The notes under the pieces: generated by a model
Told to the model about the DNA's origin: nothing
Databases searched by the model: none
Seen by the model: the letters and a program-made list of their open reading frames with translations, nothing else
In this document: piece by piece, positions 18,650-28,865 of the stretch
How positions within the stretch are numbered: the first letter of the stretch is position 1
Layout: each line of letters opens with the position of its first letter
Source: Isotricha intestinalis
Lineage: Eukaryota > Ciliophora > Litostomatea > Vestibuliferida > Isotrichidae
Assembly: GCA_023807065.1 (NCBI GenBank)
Contig: JAJJLU010000586.1
Span: 1 to 29,115, forward strand
Direction: 5' to 3'
DNA: 29,115 nt
Translations under genes and position numbers: made by a program

Positions 18650-19633
18650 CTAATTAATTTCAGTATTCTTATTTTTAGCAATATCCACAATAATATTCCT
18701 AAATTCAAATTCCTTTTGATAAATATAATCACTTATTTTTCCAATATCTTTCATCCATTGATGATTTCTAATTTCTAAAATAGATAATCTCTTATCAGGT
18801 TCATAGCATAACATTTTATTTATTAAATCTTGAAATTCACTACTTATATTAATTTTACGTTTTTCCCAGAATTTATCGTAATCTCTATTAATTAAATGTC
18901 TATAACTTTTATCAAAATAATAAGCACATTCAAAAGGAAATTTTCCAACAACTAAAACATATAACAACACTCCAAGAGAGAAAATATCCATTTTTTCTCC
19001 ATCAAATCCATTTAATTTATTCTTATATAATTCAGGAGAAGCATAAATTTTTGTTCCTTTCCATTCTCTAATTAATTCATTTTTATTATAAAATTTTGAA
19101 TACCCAAAATCAATTAGTTTTATTTCGAAATTTTCATTTAATAATAAATTTTCTGGTTTAATATCACAATGGATAATATTATTTAAATGACAATGTTCAA
19201 TTGCATTTAAAATTTGTGAAAAAATTATTTTTGCTATTTCTTCTGAAAAGCCTTGATGAGGATAATAAATGTATTCAAATATTTCTCCTTTTTCTAAATA
19301 TTCAAAAATTTCATAATTAATTTTTGAATTATTTTGTTTAACATAAATTTTCAATTGATTATTTTCATTTCTCTCATTTATTCTTAACATTCCTTCTCCG
19401 TAGTCTTTTAATTTTATAATATTTTCATTTTTTAGTTTAGATAAAATTTGTCTTTCCGTTAAATATTCATTTATATTATTCTCTGAAAACAATTTTAAAG
19501 CAAATATATTTTGATTTGTAAAGGAAAAACATTTAAAACATTGACTTGTTGCACCATCTCCTATTTTCTTTTCTATAATATAATTTTCTTTTTCTGTATA
19601 TAATATTCCAATACATTTTTTAAATTCAAGCAT
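18650..19633 (-). CDS. CAMK-like serine/threonine protein kinase (non-RD)
   Basis: The protein has 327 residues and consists almost entirely of a kinase domain (about 17-295). Visible motifs: a glycine loop IGDGATSQCF (24-33), ATP-binding Lys47 in FALK, helix-C Glu60, catalytic loop HCDIKPEN (155-162) with Asp157 and Asn162, DFG at 175-177, SPE at 199-201, and a C-lobe Arg in the PDKRLS box. All catalytic residues are present, so it is probably active. The Arg of HRD is replaced by Cys156, which makes it a non-RD kinase, so control by activation-loop phosphorylation is less likely. The EHCH helix, the HQWM ending and the lobe layout match the CAMK/AMPK-like group. No calmodulin site or EF hand is evident in the short tail. 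It ends in TAG, the only TAG stop among the complete genes. It converges with RRP5 and diverges from the BEACH gene. Confidence 0.92.
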   Translation of the reverse strand: MLEFKKCIGILYTEKENYIIEKKIGDGATSQCFKCFSFTNQNIFALKLFSENNINEYLTERQILSKLKNENIIKLKDYGEGMLRINERNENNQLKIYVKQNNSKINYEIFEYLEKGEIFEYIYYPHQGFSEEIAKIIFSQILNAIEHCHLNNIIHCDIKPENLLLNENFEIKLIDFGYSKFYNKNELIREWKGTKIYASPELYKNKLNGFDGEKMDIFSLGVLLYVLVVGKFPFECAYYFDKSYRHLINRDYDKFWEKRKINISSEFQDLINKMLCYEPDKRLSILEIRNHQWMKDIGKISDYIYQKEFEFRNIIVDIAKNKNTEIN

Positions 19634-20265
19634 TTTAATTTTTTAACTCTTATTTATTAATGATTATTAGGATTATTTATATATGATTTAAAAGTATTTA
19701 CAATAAAATCTTATTTTATAAGATAATTATTAACTATTATTTTTATATATATAGTTAATTTTTTAGATTTTTATATATTTTAAAAACCTTTATTTTAATT
19801 CAATTTAAAAAGATAATTCTTCATTCTTTTTTTATGAATATTTTCAATATTTATTTTAAATATATTAGAATTAACTTTTTTATATAACAATAAATTATTT
19901 TATATTTGTATTAAAGAGAAATTTTAAAAAACATTTTTTTCTTTTTTTCCTTTATATTTTTTAATTAATATTTTTAATATATCTTAAATACTATTTTAAA
20001 TCCTTTTAATAATAATATTATAATCCTCATTCTTTTTTTAATCTATAATTCAAAAGATTTATTTATTTCATGATTTATTATTTTTTATAAAAGAAAAATA
20101 TAAACACCAACTTTCTGATTAAATTTTTATCACTTTCATTTTAAATTGAATTTTATTTTTTCCAAAGGAACAAATATTTACTTCAAAGAAATTTTTATGA
20201 AAAAATTAAAAATCTAATGTTAATTAATTAATTTATAAATATTTTGAAAATGGAAATATATAAAA
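19634..20265. promoter_or_regulatory. Divergent intergenic region, kinase / BEACH
   Basis: These 632 bases hold no convincing frame on either strand and no RNA-gene-like GC-rich island. They consist of alternating A and T runs with scattered short C-containing stretches (ACCAACTTTCTGA near 20105). Both flanking genes start outward from it, so it must carry both promoters. I cannot single out motifs. Confidence 0.5.
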
Positions 20266-20312
20266 ATGTCTTTATCAAAGGAAAAAATAAAAGAAATCAC
20301 ATTAAATTATAA
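20250..20312 (+). promoter_or_regulatory. Possible upstream ORF overlapping the BEACH start codon
   Basis: An ATG at 20250 opens a 20-codon frame ending in TAA at 20310-20312. It overlaps the ATG at 20266 in a different frame. If the transcript starts before 20250, this would lower translation of the BEACH protein. If the leader is very short, as is common in compact protist genomes, the uORF is not transcribed. Its existence in the sequence is certain; its function is unknown. Confidence 0.3.
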
Positions 20313-23300
20313 TAATTCAGATTTAACAACTATTACTAATAGTATGAATATTTCTGATAAAGAATTATTTAAACAATTATCAGTTGAATTAATTGATCAA
20401 TTAAAACAAGTTAAATCGAATCTTTTTTTATCAGAAGAAAATTTTTTATATTTATGTTCCTTGATTAATTTTTTTCAAAATTTATATCATTATTTAGGTA
20501 AAAAAACTTCTATAATAGAATTAAAATTAATTGAAGAAATAATTAGAAATTGTATTGAAATATGTAAGTTTTTGGTTATTGATCATCAAAAAATAAACTT
20601 TAAAACTAAAAAGTTTTTTAATGCTTGTCATAATTTATTTAAAAGAATATTATTATATGATAATAATTTATTATTTAATCTTATTTTTAAAGATGAATCT
20701 CTTTCTAACACTTTATTTTCAATTGTTTCTGAAAATTATGAAATAAGACATTTTATTTATGAAATGTATAACCTTTATCATAAAGATAAAGTAATAAATG
20801 ATGATTTTAAAAAGAATAAATTATATATGAATTATGTTATTGAAAATATTAGAATAAAATATAAACATGAAAATTTTAAAGAAATTTTAGATGAATTAAA
20901 AATAATTGATGGTATTTTTATTGATGATTTTCAATTAATTTCTCATAAATATTTATCTTGTGTTGTTCATATTATTCATTTAAATATTGATAATGATGAA
21001 AATATTAAAAAAATTGAATTATTTTATGAACATATTGTATTGGATTTATTTGTTAAAAATAATTTTAATCTTGAAGTAGGTGATTTTATTTTTAATTTAT
21101 TTGAAAAGTTAATATTCGAAGTTAATAACCCTATAATATATGAATTATTAGTATCTAAATTATTTTCCTGTGTTATTGATAAAGAAAAATATACTAAATT
21201 GATTAATAATCATGGATACATTGAAAAGTTTTTAAAAAATATTCCAAAAATTAAAGATGAAAAAATTATGAATGTTTATTTATCAACATTATTAAAATTA
21301 ATCCATTTAAAATATTCTCCTATAATTGATTTAAAGTTAATTATTCAACAATTAGATATTTATTTAAATAACCCTGAAAATAATATGAATATATTAAACA
21401 TTTTAATTTATCAATTTAATAAAATTTTAGATAATGACTCTGTATTAATAAATTATCTTTTAAATGAATTTTTTTTATTTAGTAAAATTAAAGAAATCAT
21501 TCATAGTCAAAATCCAAAAATTAGTAAAGAAATAAAAATAAGATGTTTAGAATTTTTAGAATTAATATTAATGAAAAATGATGATAAATATGAATTTACA
21601 ATACCATATAATATTGAATTAGGAAATGATTTTATTTCTCTTAGATTAAACTATATACTGACTTTATATGAAGAAGATAATGAAATTTATAATGAAAAAA
21701 TGTCTAAACTTATAAGTATAATTCAAAATCGAATAATTGATAAAAAAGCAGAATATGCTTTAGATTATTTTAATTTGCTATTTTCTATAATTAAATCTAA
21801 GAAATGTATTTATTTAAATATATTTGATAGCTGTAATAAGATTAATAGTCTTTTATATCAATTATCTGGATTGATTATCAATGAAATAAATAATAGAAAT
21901 GATTCTAATAATCAAAATTTATTAAATAGATTTTTAAAAATTGTTTTAAAATTTATTTTTGAATATAACAAAAAAATAATCAAATATAAATTAAATAAAA
22001 TTAAACCCAAAAACAAAACAGAAAAAATTTTTCAATCACCAAAAATTTTTGATAAAAAAACTTTAAAAACTATATTAAAAACTTATTTTGATTCAACACC
22101 TTTAATAAGGAAAGAGACAATTCAATTTTTATTAAGTTTATCAATAGAAAATAAATTAATAGTATCACCGTATCTTATAACTCAAATGATTAAATTATTT
22201 TTTAAAGATAAAAATTATTCAGAATTACATAAATTAATTCAATTACTTAATGAACTATTTGAATTTGATGAATTAAATATAAAAATGATGTTAAAATTTA
22301 GTATCATTCCAATTTTTATAAAAGTATTATTAGAAATTCCAGAAAATGAGAAATATAATATTGTAATTAAGAAAGCTTTTAAAACTATATGTAAATATTT
22401 AAATCGATATCACTTAGAAAAATATATGTTACAAATTTATTCTGAATGTATGAATATTAAGAATGCTTTAATTAATAAAATAGAATATTCAAAAGAATTT
22501 TTCCAACAATTAATTGAATTACTTAAAGAATCTTTAAAAAATTCTTCTGAAGAAACCTTAAATTCAATTGTTATTAGTAAAAATTGCTATCTAAATCCTT
22601 TGATTTATAATATGCTTTATATTCATGAAATATATTTTTTTCCAAAGAATAATGATGAATTTTCAATTTATTTAAATCTTAAAATTTCTTCCTATAAAAA
22701 TATTAGTGATTTTTCTTTTTGTACAATTGAAAATAATTCAAATAAATTAGAATTCCTAATATATAATAATAACAAGTTAAATGTTATTGAAAAAAATATA
22801 AATGATTCTATTAACACCATTTGTTCAATTGAACAATTTAATGAAATTGTCAAATGTGATAAAATATATCATCAAATCTTAATAAGAATTCATATTAAAG
22901 AAAAAAACATTTCATTATTTATTGATGATGTTGAAATTTTTACTGAAAAATATAAATTATTTTCTTTTGTTAGTGAATGGACAAATTTTTACATTGGATA
23001 TGAAGGAAATAATTGTGAAAATATTTCTAATAAATTAAAAATTAATCAAAAAAATAATGTAGCTCATTCAATAAATACTTCAAAAAATGAATTTGAAAAT
23101 CCTGGAAATAATGAAGATTCTTTTGTTACTATCTCATATTTATTAATTTCAAATTGTGATTTAAGTATGAATACTTTTAATAATTTAATGAAAAAAAATA
23201 AAATAATTAATGGAAAGAATAATAAACTTGTTAACTTAAATTCAAAAGATTTTTTAGGTTTAATAAATAATGAAAATATAATAGCAGAAGTTTTATTTAA

Positions 23301-26300
23301 TAATCAAAATATTAAATTAATTAATTTAAATAAACTTGAGGATTTAACAATTGAATTTAAGCAATTGAATTTTATTGATTATGAAGATTATATTAATAAA
23401 TATATTCCTTATATTGAATTTTATAATAATTATGGAACTTATAATAAATTAAATAAAATATATTTTTTATCAAAAAATGATACAATAACTGAATTTATTT
23501 CTTATAATCAAATTTATCAAATTGAAAAAATACATAAAGGAATTATTACAAATAAATTATTTACAGATTATGGATTAGATATATCAATAAGTAATTCATT
23601 TTTTATTGATTTTTTTATTGGAATAATTTATGAATATGATAGATTAAATTTAGAAGATATGAGTTTTTTCAGTGAAAATATTTTAGATTTATTAAAAATT
23701 ATTTTAAGTATAGATAATAAAAATATATTAGATTATTTCTTTTATGAGAATGATATTATGAAAATAAAGTTGAAAATATTTTTTGAAAGAAATAAAAATA
23801 TCTTAAATGAAGAAAACTTCATTGATAATTTAATAAGAATCTTTCAAAGTTATAACATTGATGGTGTTTTTATTTTATATAAAAAAATATTAATAGATGA
23901 ATTTATATTTAATGAAATTCAAGATAAAAACACTGTATTATCATCTCTTCAAAAAAATTTATCTAAAATTTCAAATAATAAATTAGATTCAAAATTCTTA
24001 AATATTTTATATAAAATTTATCTTCATTTATATAAAATTGAGAATTATTTTGAATTATCTTTAATTGAAAACAATGATGGATTAACAGTTTTAGATTTAA
24101 TTATTTCTTGTCAACAATTAATAATTAAACTTTTATTTAATAGTTCAGAAAAATATAATTATGTTCCATTGATAAAGAACAATATATTAGACTTTTTAAA
24201 AATAACAAAAGAAATTGATTCTGAAATAAATAATCATAAAATAAAAGAATTTGAATTAAATTATTCTCAAATATTTGATAAAATAAATAACTTTATAACA
24301 TCAGAAAATATAAATTCTCAAAGAAAAAAAGTTTTAAAATTTCTTTTAGAAGTATTTTTTCTTGAAATGAAAAATTATCCTATCAAAAATTTAGATCAAG
24401 AGCCTTTAACAAATGAAAAATGTTTTTTTTGTGAATATGTCTCTAATTATATTAAAATGAACTTTTTCAATATTGAAAATAATATAAAGTTCCTTAAATA
24501 TAAAAGTAAATATTTTTCAAATGCTTATTTAAATTATCCTATTTATCACAAAAAAATAAATCCAGAAAGATTTGCATGGTATTTATCCGATAAAGAAGGA
24601 ATATCAAGGATTAGAAATAAATTTGTTTTTAAAGAAAATGACTTTTATTCTTTTGAAAAAGAAGTTGGAAAAAATAAATTTATGAATAAAATGTATAAAT
24701 ATGAATTTTCTAAAGAAAAATTTGAAGAATATTATTCGAAATTAAATCAAATTTTAATTTATGACTCAATATGTAATCATTATCATTTTTATAATAATTT
24801 AACATCTTCAGAAACATTTGAAAAAGATTCAATAATAAGTAATTGTTTATATTTAAAAAGAATACAAAAGACAAATTCAATTTTTATCTTAACTCAAAAA
24901 TATATTTTCATATATACAAATTTAATAATTGATCAAAATGGAATAATATATGTAAACAATGGAACATTATCAAATGGTTTTTGGACAAAAACTCAACAAG
25001 ACTCATTTTTAGAATTAAATACTTTTATTAAAAATAAATGTGATATATATAGAAATAATTTTAATGAATTAGACAATAGAAGTCAATCAATTACTTATAT
25101 GCCTCAAAGTAAATTTGGTTTTGATTATAATTATAAATTAGTTATGAAAAAAATTCCTTTAAGAAAAATAACAGAAATATATAAAAGAAATCATTTACAT
25201 GTTGAAAATTCAATTGAAATTTTTTTAAAAAATGGTTCATCATTTTTCTTTGTTTTTAATATAGATAAAAGAGATGATATATTTTTTAAAATAATATCAA
25301 ATTTAAATACTTATTATCAAAAAATAAAAAAACAACCTTCAATAGTAAATTTTAATCCTTCTGAAAATAAGAATCCATATTTATTTTATTTAAAAAATTG
25401 TCCAATAAAATTTTTACCTTTTCAGTTAAAAACAAAAAATTCTAAAAATTCAAAAATAAATTCATATCAAGTGATATTTGATACAATAAAAATAGCAAAT
25501 GATCCTACAATAAGGGAAAATTGGATAAATTTAAAAATAACAAATTTTGATTATATAATGTTATTAAATACTTTAAGTGGAAGAAGTTATAATGATTTTT
25601 CTCAATATTTAATATTTCCTTGGATACTTCAAAATTTTAATACTGGAAGTGAATTAGTAGAAAATTCATTTGGAGAATATTATTTAAATATAATAAAAGA
25701 TCAATTATATCGTAATTTATATTATCCAATATTTGCACAATCAAAAGAAATAAGAAAAAATTTGAAACTTAAATATGATTTAAAAGATGAAGACTCAAGA
25801 TATCATTCAGGTACTTTTTATTCAACACATGCTTTTGTATGTTACTTTTTAATAAGACAAAGACCTTTTACAGAAATTCATTTAGAAATTCAAGGAGGAC
25901 AATTTGATACTGGAGATAGATTATTTATAGGAGAAAATCAATTATCTATTTTAGATGAAAAATATCAAGAATTAATCCCTGCTTTATTCACTGTTCCTGA
26001 ATTGTATTTTAATACTAATCATTTTGACTTAGGAAGAACACAAAATAAACAAATTGTTGATAATTTTGAATTACCTAATTGGTGTAAAAATGATCCTAGA
26101 TTATTTTGCTTATTTATTAAAAAAATGTTAGAAGGAAAAAAAATAAATGAAAATATTCATCATTGGTTTGATTTAATTTTTGGTTTTAGACAAGATGGAA
26201 TTAAAGCTTTAGAAGTTTTTAATACTTATAGAAATGCTTGTTATAAAATGAATGAAAATCAAATTAAAGAAATGAATTTAAATAATACTATTAATGATGT

Positions 26301-27927
26301 TTTACTTGAAAAAGAAGAATTAGGTTGTATGCCTAATTTGCTTTTTACTAAAGAACATCCTAAAAGAATTAAAACTGAATGGATTAATAAAACTAATATT
26401 TTTTTTGATAGTTTTGAAAAATTATCTCAATGTAAAATTCAGAAAATTATAAATTGGAAATCTAGTAATGCTTTTATTAAAAGAAAAAAAATAATTGATT
26501 TTGTTCCTCTCAATGAAAATATTTTATTATATAATAATAATTATTATCAAGGTGGAATATGCTCTTTAAGTTCTTTAATTAATTCTTTAAATAAAAAAAA
26601 CGATGAAGTTGAAAACTTCTTTGGTGATGATGAAATGTATGCTGTTATAACAAAAGGAAATATTTTCTGTGGAAAGAAAAAGAAGAAATATTTAACTTTC
26701 CATGAAAAATATTTAATTTTAGTTAAGCCATTAAAAAATAAAATATATAATTATTTCATAGGAGAAAATACAAATATAACATCAATCACATGTAATGATA
26801 AAGGAAATAAAATTTATGTAGGATTTGAAAATGGAAATATTAAAGAATATCAAGTTAAAAAAAATTTAAATAATGTAAATATTGAACCATTAAAAATAAC
26901 TAAAGATCCAATAGGTCTATTAACATATGAAAGAAATGATTATTTCATAATATCTAAAAATTCATTGAATTTGTCTCCAAAGAAAAAGAATAATATAATA
27001 GATGATACATCAAAAAAAATATATATTTATTATACAGGTTTTTCTTTTAATTTCCCAAATTCTCCTATAAAATTATTAAAATTAAATGAAGCATTTAATA
27101 TTTTAATATCAATTGATACTTCCAATACAATAAATTTAATATCAATAAATAATAATTTCCAATTATTACACAATATAAAATATTTAACAAATACAAAACA
27201 ATCAATTAAAGATATAATAATAATACCATCAAATGGGGATTTCTTAGTATATACCTCATTAACAGTATATTTATTTAGTATTAATGGAATTCCATTAAGT
27301 GTTTTATATTTAACTGATAAAGCATTTGATTATCTTTCTCCAATTACTTTCTGTACTGCTGTTTCTTTATATGATGTTGTATTATTTTTATCTCATAAAG
27401 ATGGATATATTTCTATTTGGAAAGTTGTTAATAGAGATCAAAATGAAAATTTATTTGAGAGAACTTCTCATAATTTTAATCAAAAAACTTCTAAATATTT
27501 TTTAAATGAATATAATTATGGTTATAATATCAATGATAAAGCTGAGAAAAAAGGAGAAAGTGAATTAATTAGAAAATTTGATATGATTATTAGAATTGAA
27601 TATGATTCAGATGATTTTTTTAATAAAGATAAAAATATATATTTTAACTTTATGAAAATGAGTTATGATATGAGTTATTTAATTTTAATAGATAATAAAA
27701 ATGATTTTTATATTTTAAATTGTATAAAAAACAAAAAAGAAATAAATGATACTTTAAAAAAAATGTTAGTAGAAGGATTTTGTGTTATTTGTAAAAGAGA
27801 TCTTGCGGAAAGGGTTAGTAGAATGTCTCAAAATAATTTAATTTTCAAAAAAGAAGAAGACAGAAATATTTGTGATGATTGTAGAAAACATTTAACAAGA
27901 TGTGATAATTTATTATATGGTTATTAA
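20266..27927 (+). CDS. BEACH-WD40 protein with C-terminal zinc-binding tail (WDFY3/LvsA-like)
   Basis: The protein has 2,553 residues in one unbroken frame. The N-terminal about 770 residues are helical, probably armadillo-like repeats. A concanavalin-A-like sandwich lies at about 774-915. After more helices comes a PH-like domain (about 1500-1680). The BEACH domain (about 1745-2035) has the hallmark strings RENWINLKITNFDYIMLLNT and YLIFPWIL. WD40 repeats follow (about 2165-2490). The tail holds CVIC (2506-2509) and CDDC (2536-2539) plus Cys2546, a small FYVE- or treble-clef-like zinc module with fewer ligands than a full FYVE finger. In the family, BEACH proteins scaffold lysosome, autophagy and membrane-fusion events. 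The order BEACH, WD40, zinc finger matches WDFY3/ALFY more than LYST or neurobeachin. The ATG at 20266 follows TATAAAA and is overlapped by a short uORF. Confidence 0.93.
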   Translation: MSLSKEKIKEITLNYNNSDLTTITNSMNISDKELFKQLSVELIDQLKQVKSNLFLSEENFLYLCSLINFFQNLYHYLGKKTSIIELKLIEEIIRNCIEICKFLVIDHQKINFKTKKFFNACHNLFKRILLYDNNLLFNLIFKDESLSNTLFSIVSENYEIRHFIYEMYNLYHKDKVINDDFKKNKLYMNYVIENIRIKYKHENFKEILDELKIIDGIFIDDFQLISHKYLSCVVHIIHLNIDNDENIKKIELFYEHIVLDLFVKNNFNLEVGDFIFNLFEKLIFEVNNPIIYELLVSKLFSCVIDKEKYTKLINNHGYIEKFLKNIPKIKDEKIMNVYLSTLLKLIHLKYSPIIDLKLIIQQLDIYLNNPENNMNILNILIYQFNKILDNDSVLINYLLNEFFLFSKIKEIIHSQNPKISKEIKIRCLEFLELILMKNDDKYEFTIPYNIELGNDFISLRLNYILTLYEEDNEIYNEKMSKLISIIQNRIIDKKAEYALDYFNLLFSIIKSKKCIYLNIFDSCNKINSLLYQLSGLIINEINNRNDSNNQNLLNRFLKIVLKFIFEYNKKIIKYKLNKIKPKNKTEKIFQSPKIFDKKTLKTILKTYFDSTPLIRKETIQFLLSLSIENKLIVSPYLITQMIKLFFKDKNYSELHKLIQLLNELFEFDELNIKMMLKFSIIPIFIKVLLEIPENEKYNIVIKKAFKTICKYLNRYHLEKYMLQIYSECMNIKNALINKIEYSKEFFQQLIELLKESLKNSSEETLNSIVISKNCYLNPLIYNMLYIHEIYFFPKNNDEFSIYLNLKISSYKNISDFSFCTIENNSNKLEFLIYNNNKLNVIEKNINDSINTICSIEQFNEIVKCDKIYHQILIRIHIKEKNISLFIDDVEIFTEKYKLFSFVSEWTNFYIGYEGNNCENISNKLKINQKNNVAHSINTSKNEFENPGNNEDSFVTISYLLISNCDLSMNTFNNLMKKNKIINGKNNKLVNLNSKDFLGLINNENIIAEVLFNNQNIKLINLNKLEDLTIEFKQLNFIDYEDYINKYIPYIEFYNNYGTYNKLNKIYFLSKNDTITEFISYNQIYQIEKIHKGIITNKLFTDYGLDISISNSFFIDFFIGIIYEYDRLNLEDMSFFSENILDLLKIILSIDNKNILDYFFYENDIMKIKLKIFFERNKNILNEENFIDNLIRIFQSYNIDGVFILYKKILIDEFIFNEIQDKNTVLSSLQKNLSKISNNKLDSKFLNILYKIYLHLYKIENYFELSLIENNDGLTVLDLIISCQQLIIKLLFNSSEKYNYVPLIKNNILDFLKITKEIDSEINNHKIKEFELNYSQIFDKINNFITSENINSQRKKVLKFLLEVFFLEMKNYPIKNLDQEPLTNEKCFFCEYVSNYIKMNFFNIENNIKFLKYKSKYFSNAYLNYPIYHKKINPERFAWYLSDKEGISRIRNKFVFKENDFYSFEKEVGKNKFMNKMYKYEFSKEKFEEYYSKLNQILIYDSICNHYHFYNNLTSSETFEKDSIISNCLYLKRIQKTNSIFILTQKYIFIYTNLIIDQNGIIYVNNGTLSNGFWTKTQQDSFLELNTFIKNKCDIYRNNFNELDNRSQSITYMPQSKFGFDYNYKLVMKKIPLRKITEIYKRNHLHVENSIEIFLKNGSSFFFVFNIDKRDDIFFKIISNLNTYYQKIKKQPSIVNFNPSENKNPYLFYLKNCPIKFLPFQLKTKNSKNSKINSYQVIFDTIKIANDPTIRENWINLKITNFDYIMLLNTLSGRSYNDFSQYLIFPWILQNFNTGSELVENSFGEYYLNIIKDQLYRNLYYPIFAQSKEIRKNLKLKYDLKDEDSRYHSGTFYSTHAFVCYFLIRQRPFTEIHLEIQGGQFDTGDRLFIGENQLSILDEKYQELIPALFTVPELYFNTNHFDLGRTQNKQIVDNFELPNWCKNDPRLFCLFIKKMLEGKKINENIHHWFDLIFGFRQDGIKALEVFNTYRNACYKMNENQIKEMNLNNTINDVLLEKEELGCMPNLLFTKEHPKRIKTEWINKTNIFFDSFEKLSQCKIQKIINWKSSNAFIKRKKIIDFVPLNENILLYNNNYYQGGICSLSSLINSLNKKNDEVENFFGDDEMYAVITKGNIFCGKKKKKYLTFHEKYLILVKPLKNKIYNYFIGENTNITSITCNDKGNKIYVGFENGNIKEYQVKKNLNNVNIEPLKITKDPIGLLTYERNDYFIISKNSLNLSPKKKNNIIDDTSKKIYIYYTGFSFNFPNSPIKLLKLNEAFNILISIDTSNTINLISINNNFQLLHNIKYLTNTKQSIKDIIIIPSNGDFLVYTSLTVYLFSINGIPLSVLYLTDKAFDYLSPITFCTAVSLYDVVLFLSHKDGYISIWKVVNRDQNENLFERTSHNFNQKTSKYFLNEYNYGYNINDKAEKKGESELIRKFDMIIRIEYDSDDFFNKDKNIYFNFMKMSYDMSYLILIDNKNDFYILNCIKNKKEINDTLKKMLVEGFCVICKRDLAERVSRMSQNNLIFKKEEDRNICDDCRKHLTRCDNLLYGY

Positions 27928-28127
27928 ATAAAGTAATATTTAATTTTTTATATTTAATAATTATATTGTATATTTATTAGTAGGATTAATAATTTCAATA
28001 ATTCATAAAGAACAATAAATTATCAAAAAAAAAACAAAGTAATATTAATTTAAAAACATTATAATAAATTAATTTAATGAATAAGGATAAAAAATAGTTT
28101 AATATAAATAATTAAAAGATCTAATTT

Positions 28128-28865
28128 TTAACAACAAGAAACTTCATTTTCCTTTTTACTCACATTGCTTTTTTTTCCAACACTTTGAATACCAAAACTT
28201 TTACTTAGATATTTATCCATTTCTTCAGGTTTATTATCATCAATAACTTCTTTACTTTTAATAACCATTTCTTTACTTAATTTTTCAAAAATTAATTCAA
28301 TATTTACTCCACTCTTAGCAGAAACTTCAATATAAGAAATATCTTCATTTTGAGTAAAATATAAAATTTCATTTTCAGAAACTTTTCTTTCTAAATCAGA
28401 TTTATTTCCAACAATAATAATAGCTGCATTTTTAGGAGAATAATTTTTAATATCTTTTAACCAATTAGGTAAAGCATTATAAGAATTTCTATCATTTAAA
28501 TCAAATAATAATACTATTCCATTTGCATCATTATAATATTGTCTTGTTACACTTCTAAATTTTTCTTCTCCACATGTATCCCAAATTTTTAATTCTGCAA
28601 TTGTATATGGATCAAGTAAAATTGATTTTATTTTAAATTCTACTCCTACTGTACAACGATATGATTCTGCAAATTTTTGTCCTATAAATCTATGTAATAT
28701 TGAGGTTTTACCTACTGATGATTCTCCTAGCAATATTACTTTAAATTTATATGTTGTTCTTAATATTGATTCTTCTTTTTTCTTTTGAGAATATTTTGAA
28801 TCGTCTAAAAGCGAATTTTTATTTGAGTAAGTACTTAAGTTATTTTCATCTGTTATGTATGACAT
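28128..28865 (-). CDS. Rab-family small GTPase with altered switch II
   Basis: The protein has 245 residues. A 38-residue Ser/Asn/Lys-rich extension precedes the GTPase fold. P-loop GESSVGKT is at 47-54, the switch I TVGVEF at 72-77, the switch II WDTCGEE at 95-101, base-binding GNKSD at 153-157 and SAK at 182-184. A variable tail ends in CC, the usual double geranylgeranylation site that anchors Rabs to membranes. Switch II in nearly all Rabs is WDTAGQE. Here Ala is Cys98 (TGT) and the catalytic Gln is Glu100 (GAA), so intrinsic GTP hydrolysis may be low or work differently. TVGVEFKIKS and the overall fold place it firmly in the Rab family, but I cannot name the subfamily. It converges with the BEACH gene, with 200 bases between. 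Confidence 0.93.
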   Translation of the reverse strand: MSYITDENNLSTYSNKNSLLDDSKYSQKKKEESILRTTYKFKVILLGESSVGKTSILHRFIGQKFAESYRCTVGVEFKIKSILLDPYTIAELKIWDTCGEEKFRSVTRQYYNDANGIVLLFDLNDRNSYNALPNWLKDIKNYSPKNAAIIIVGNKSDLERKVSENEILYFTQNEDISYIEVSAKSGVNIELIFEKLSKEMVIKSKEVIDDNKPEEMDKYLSKSFGIQSVGKKSNVSKKENEVSCC

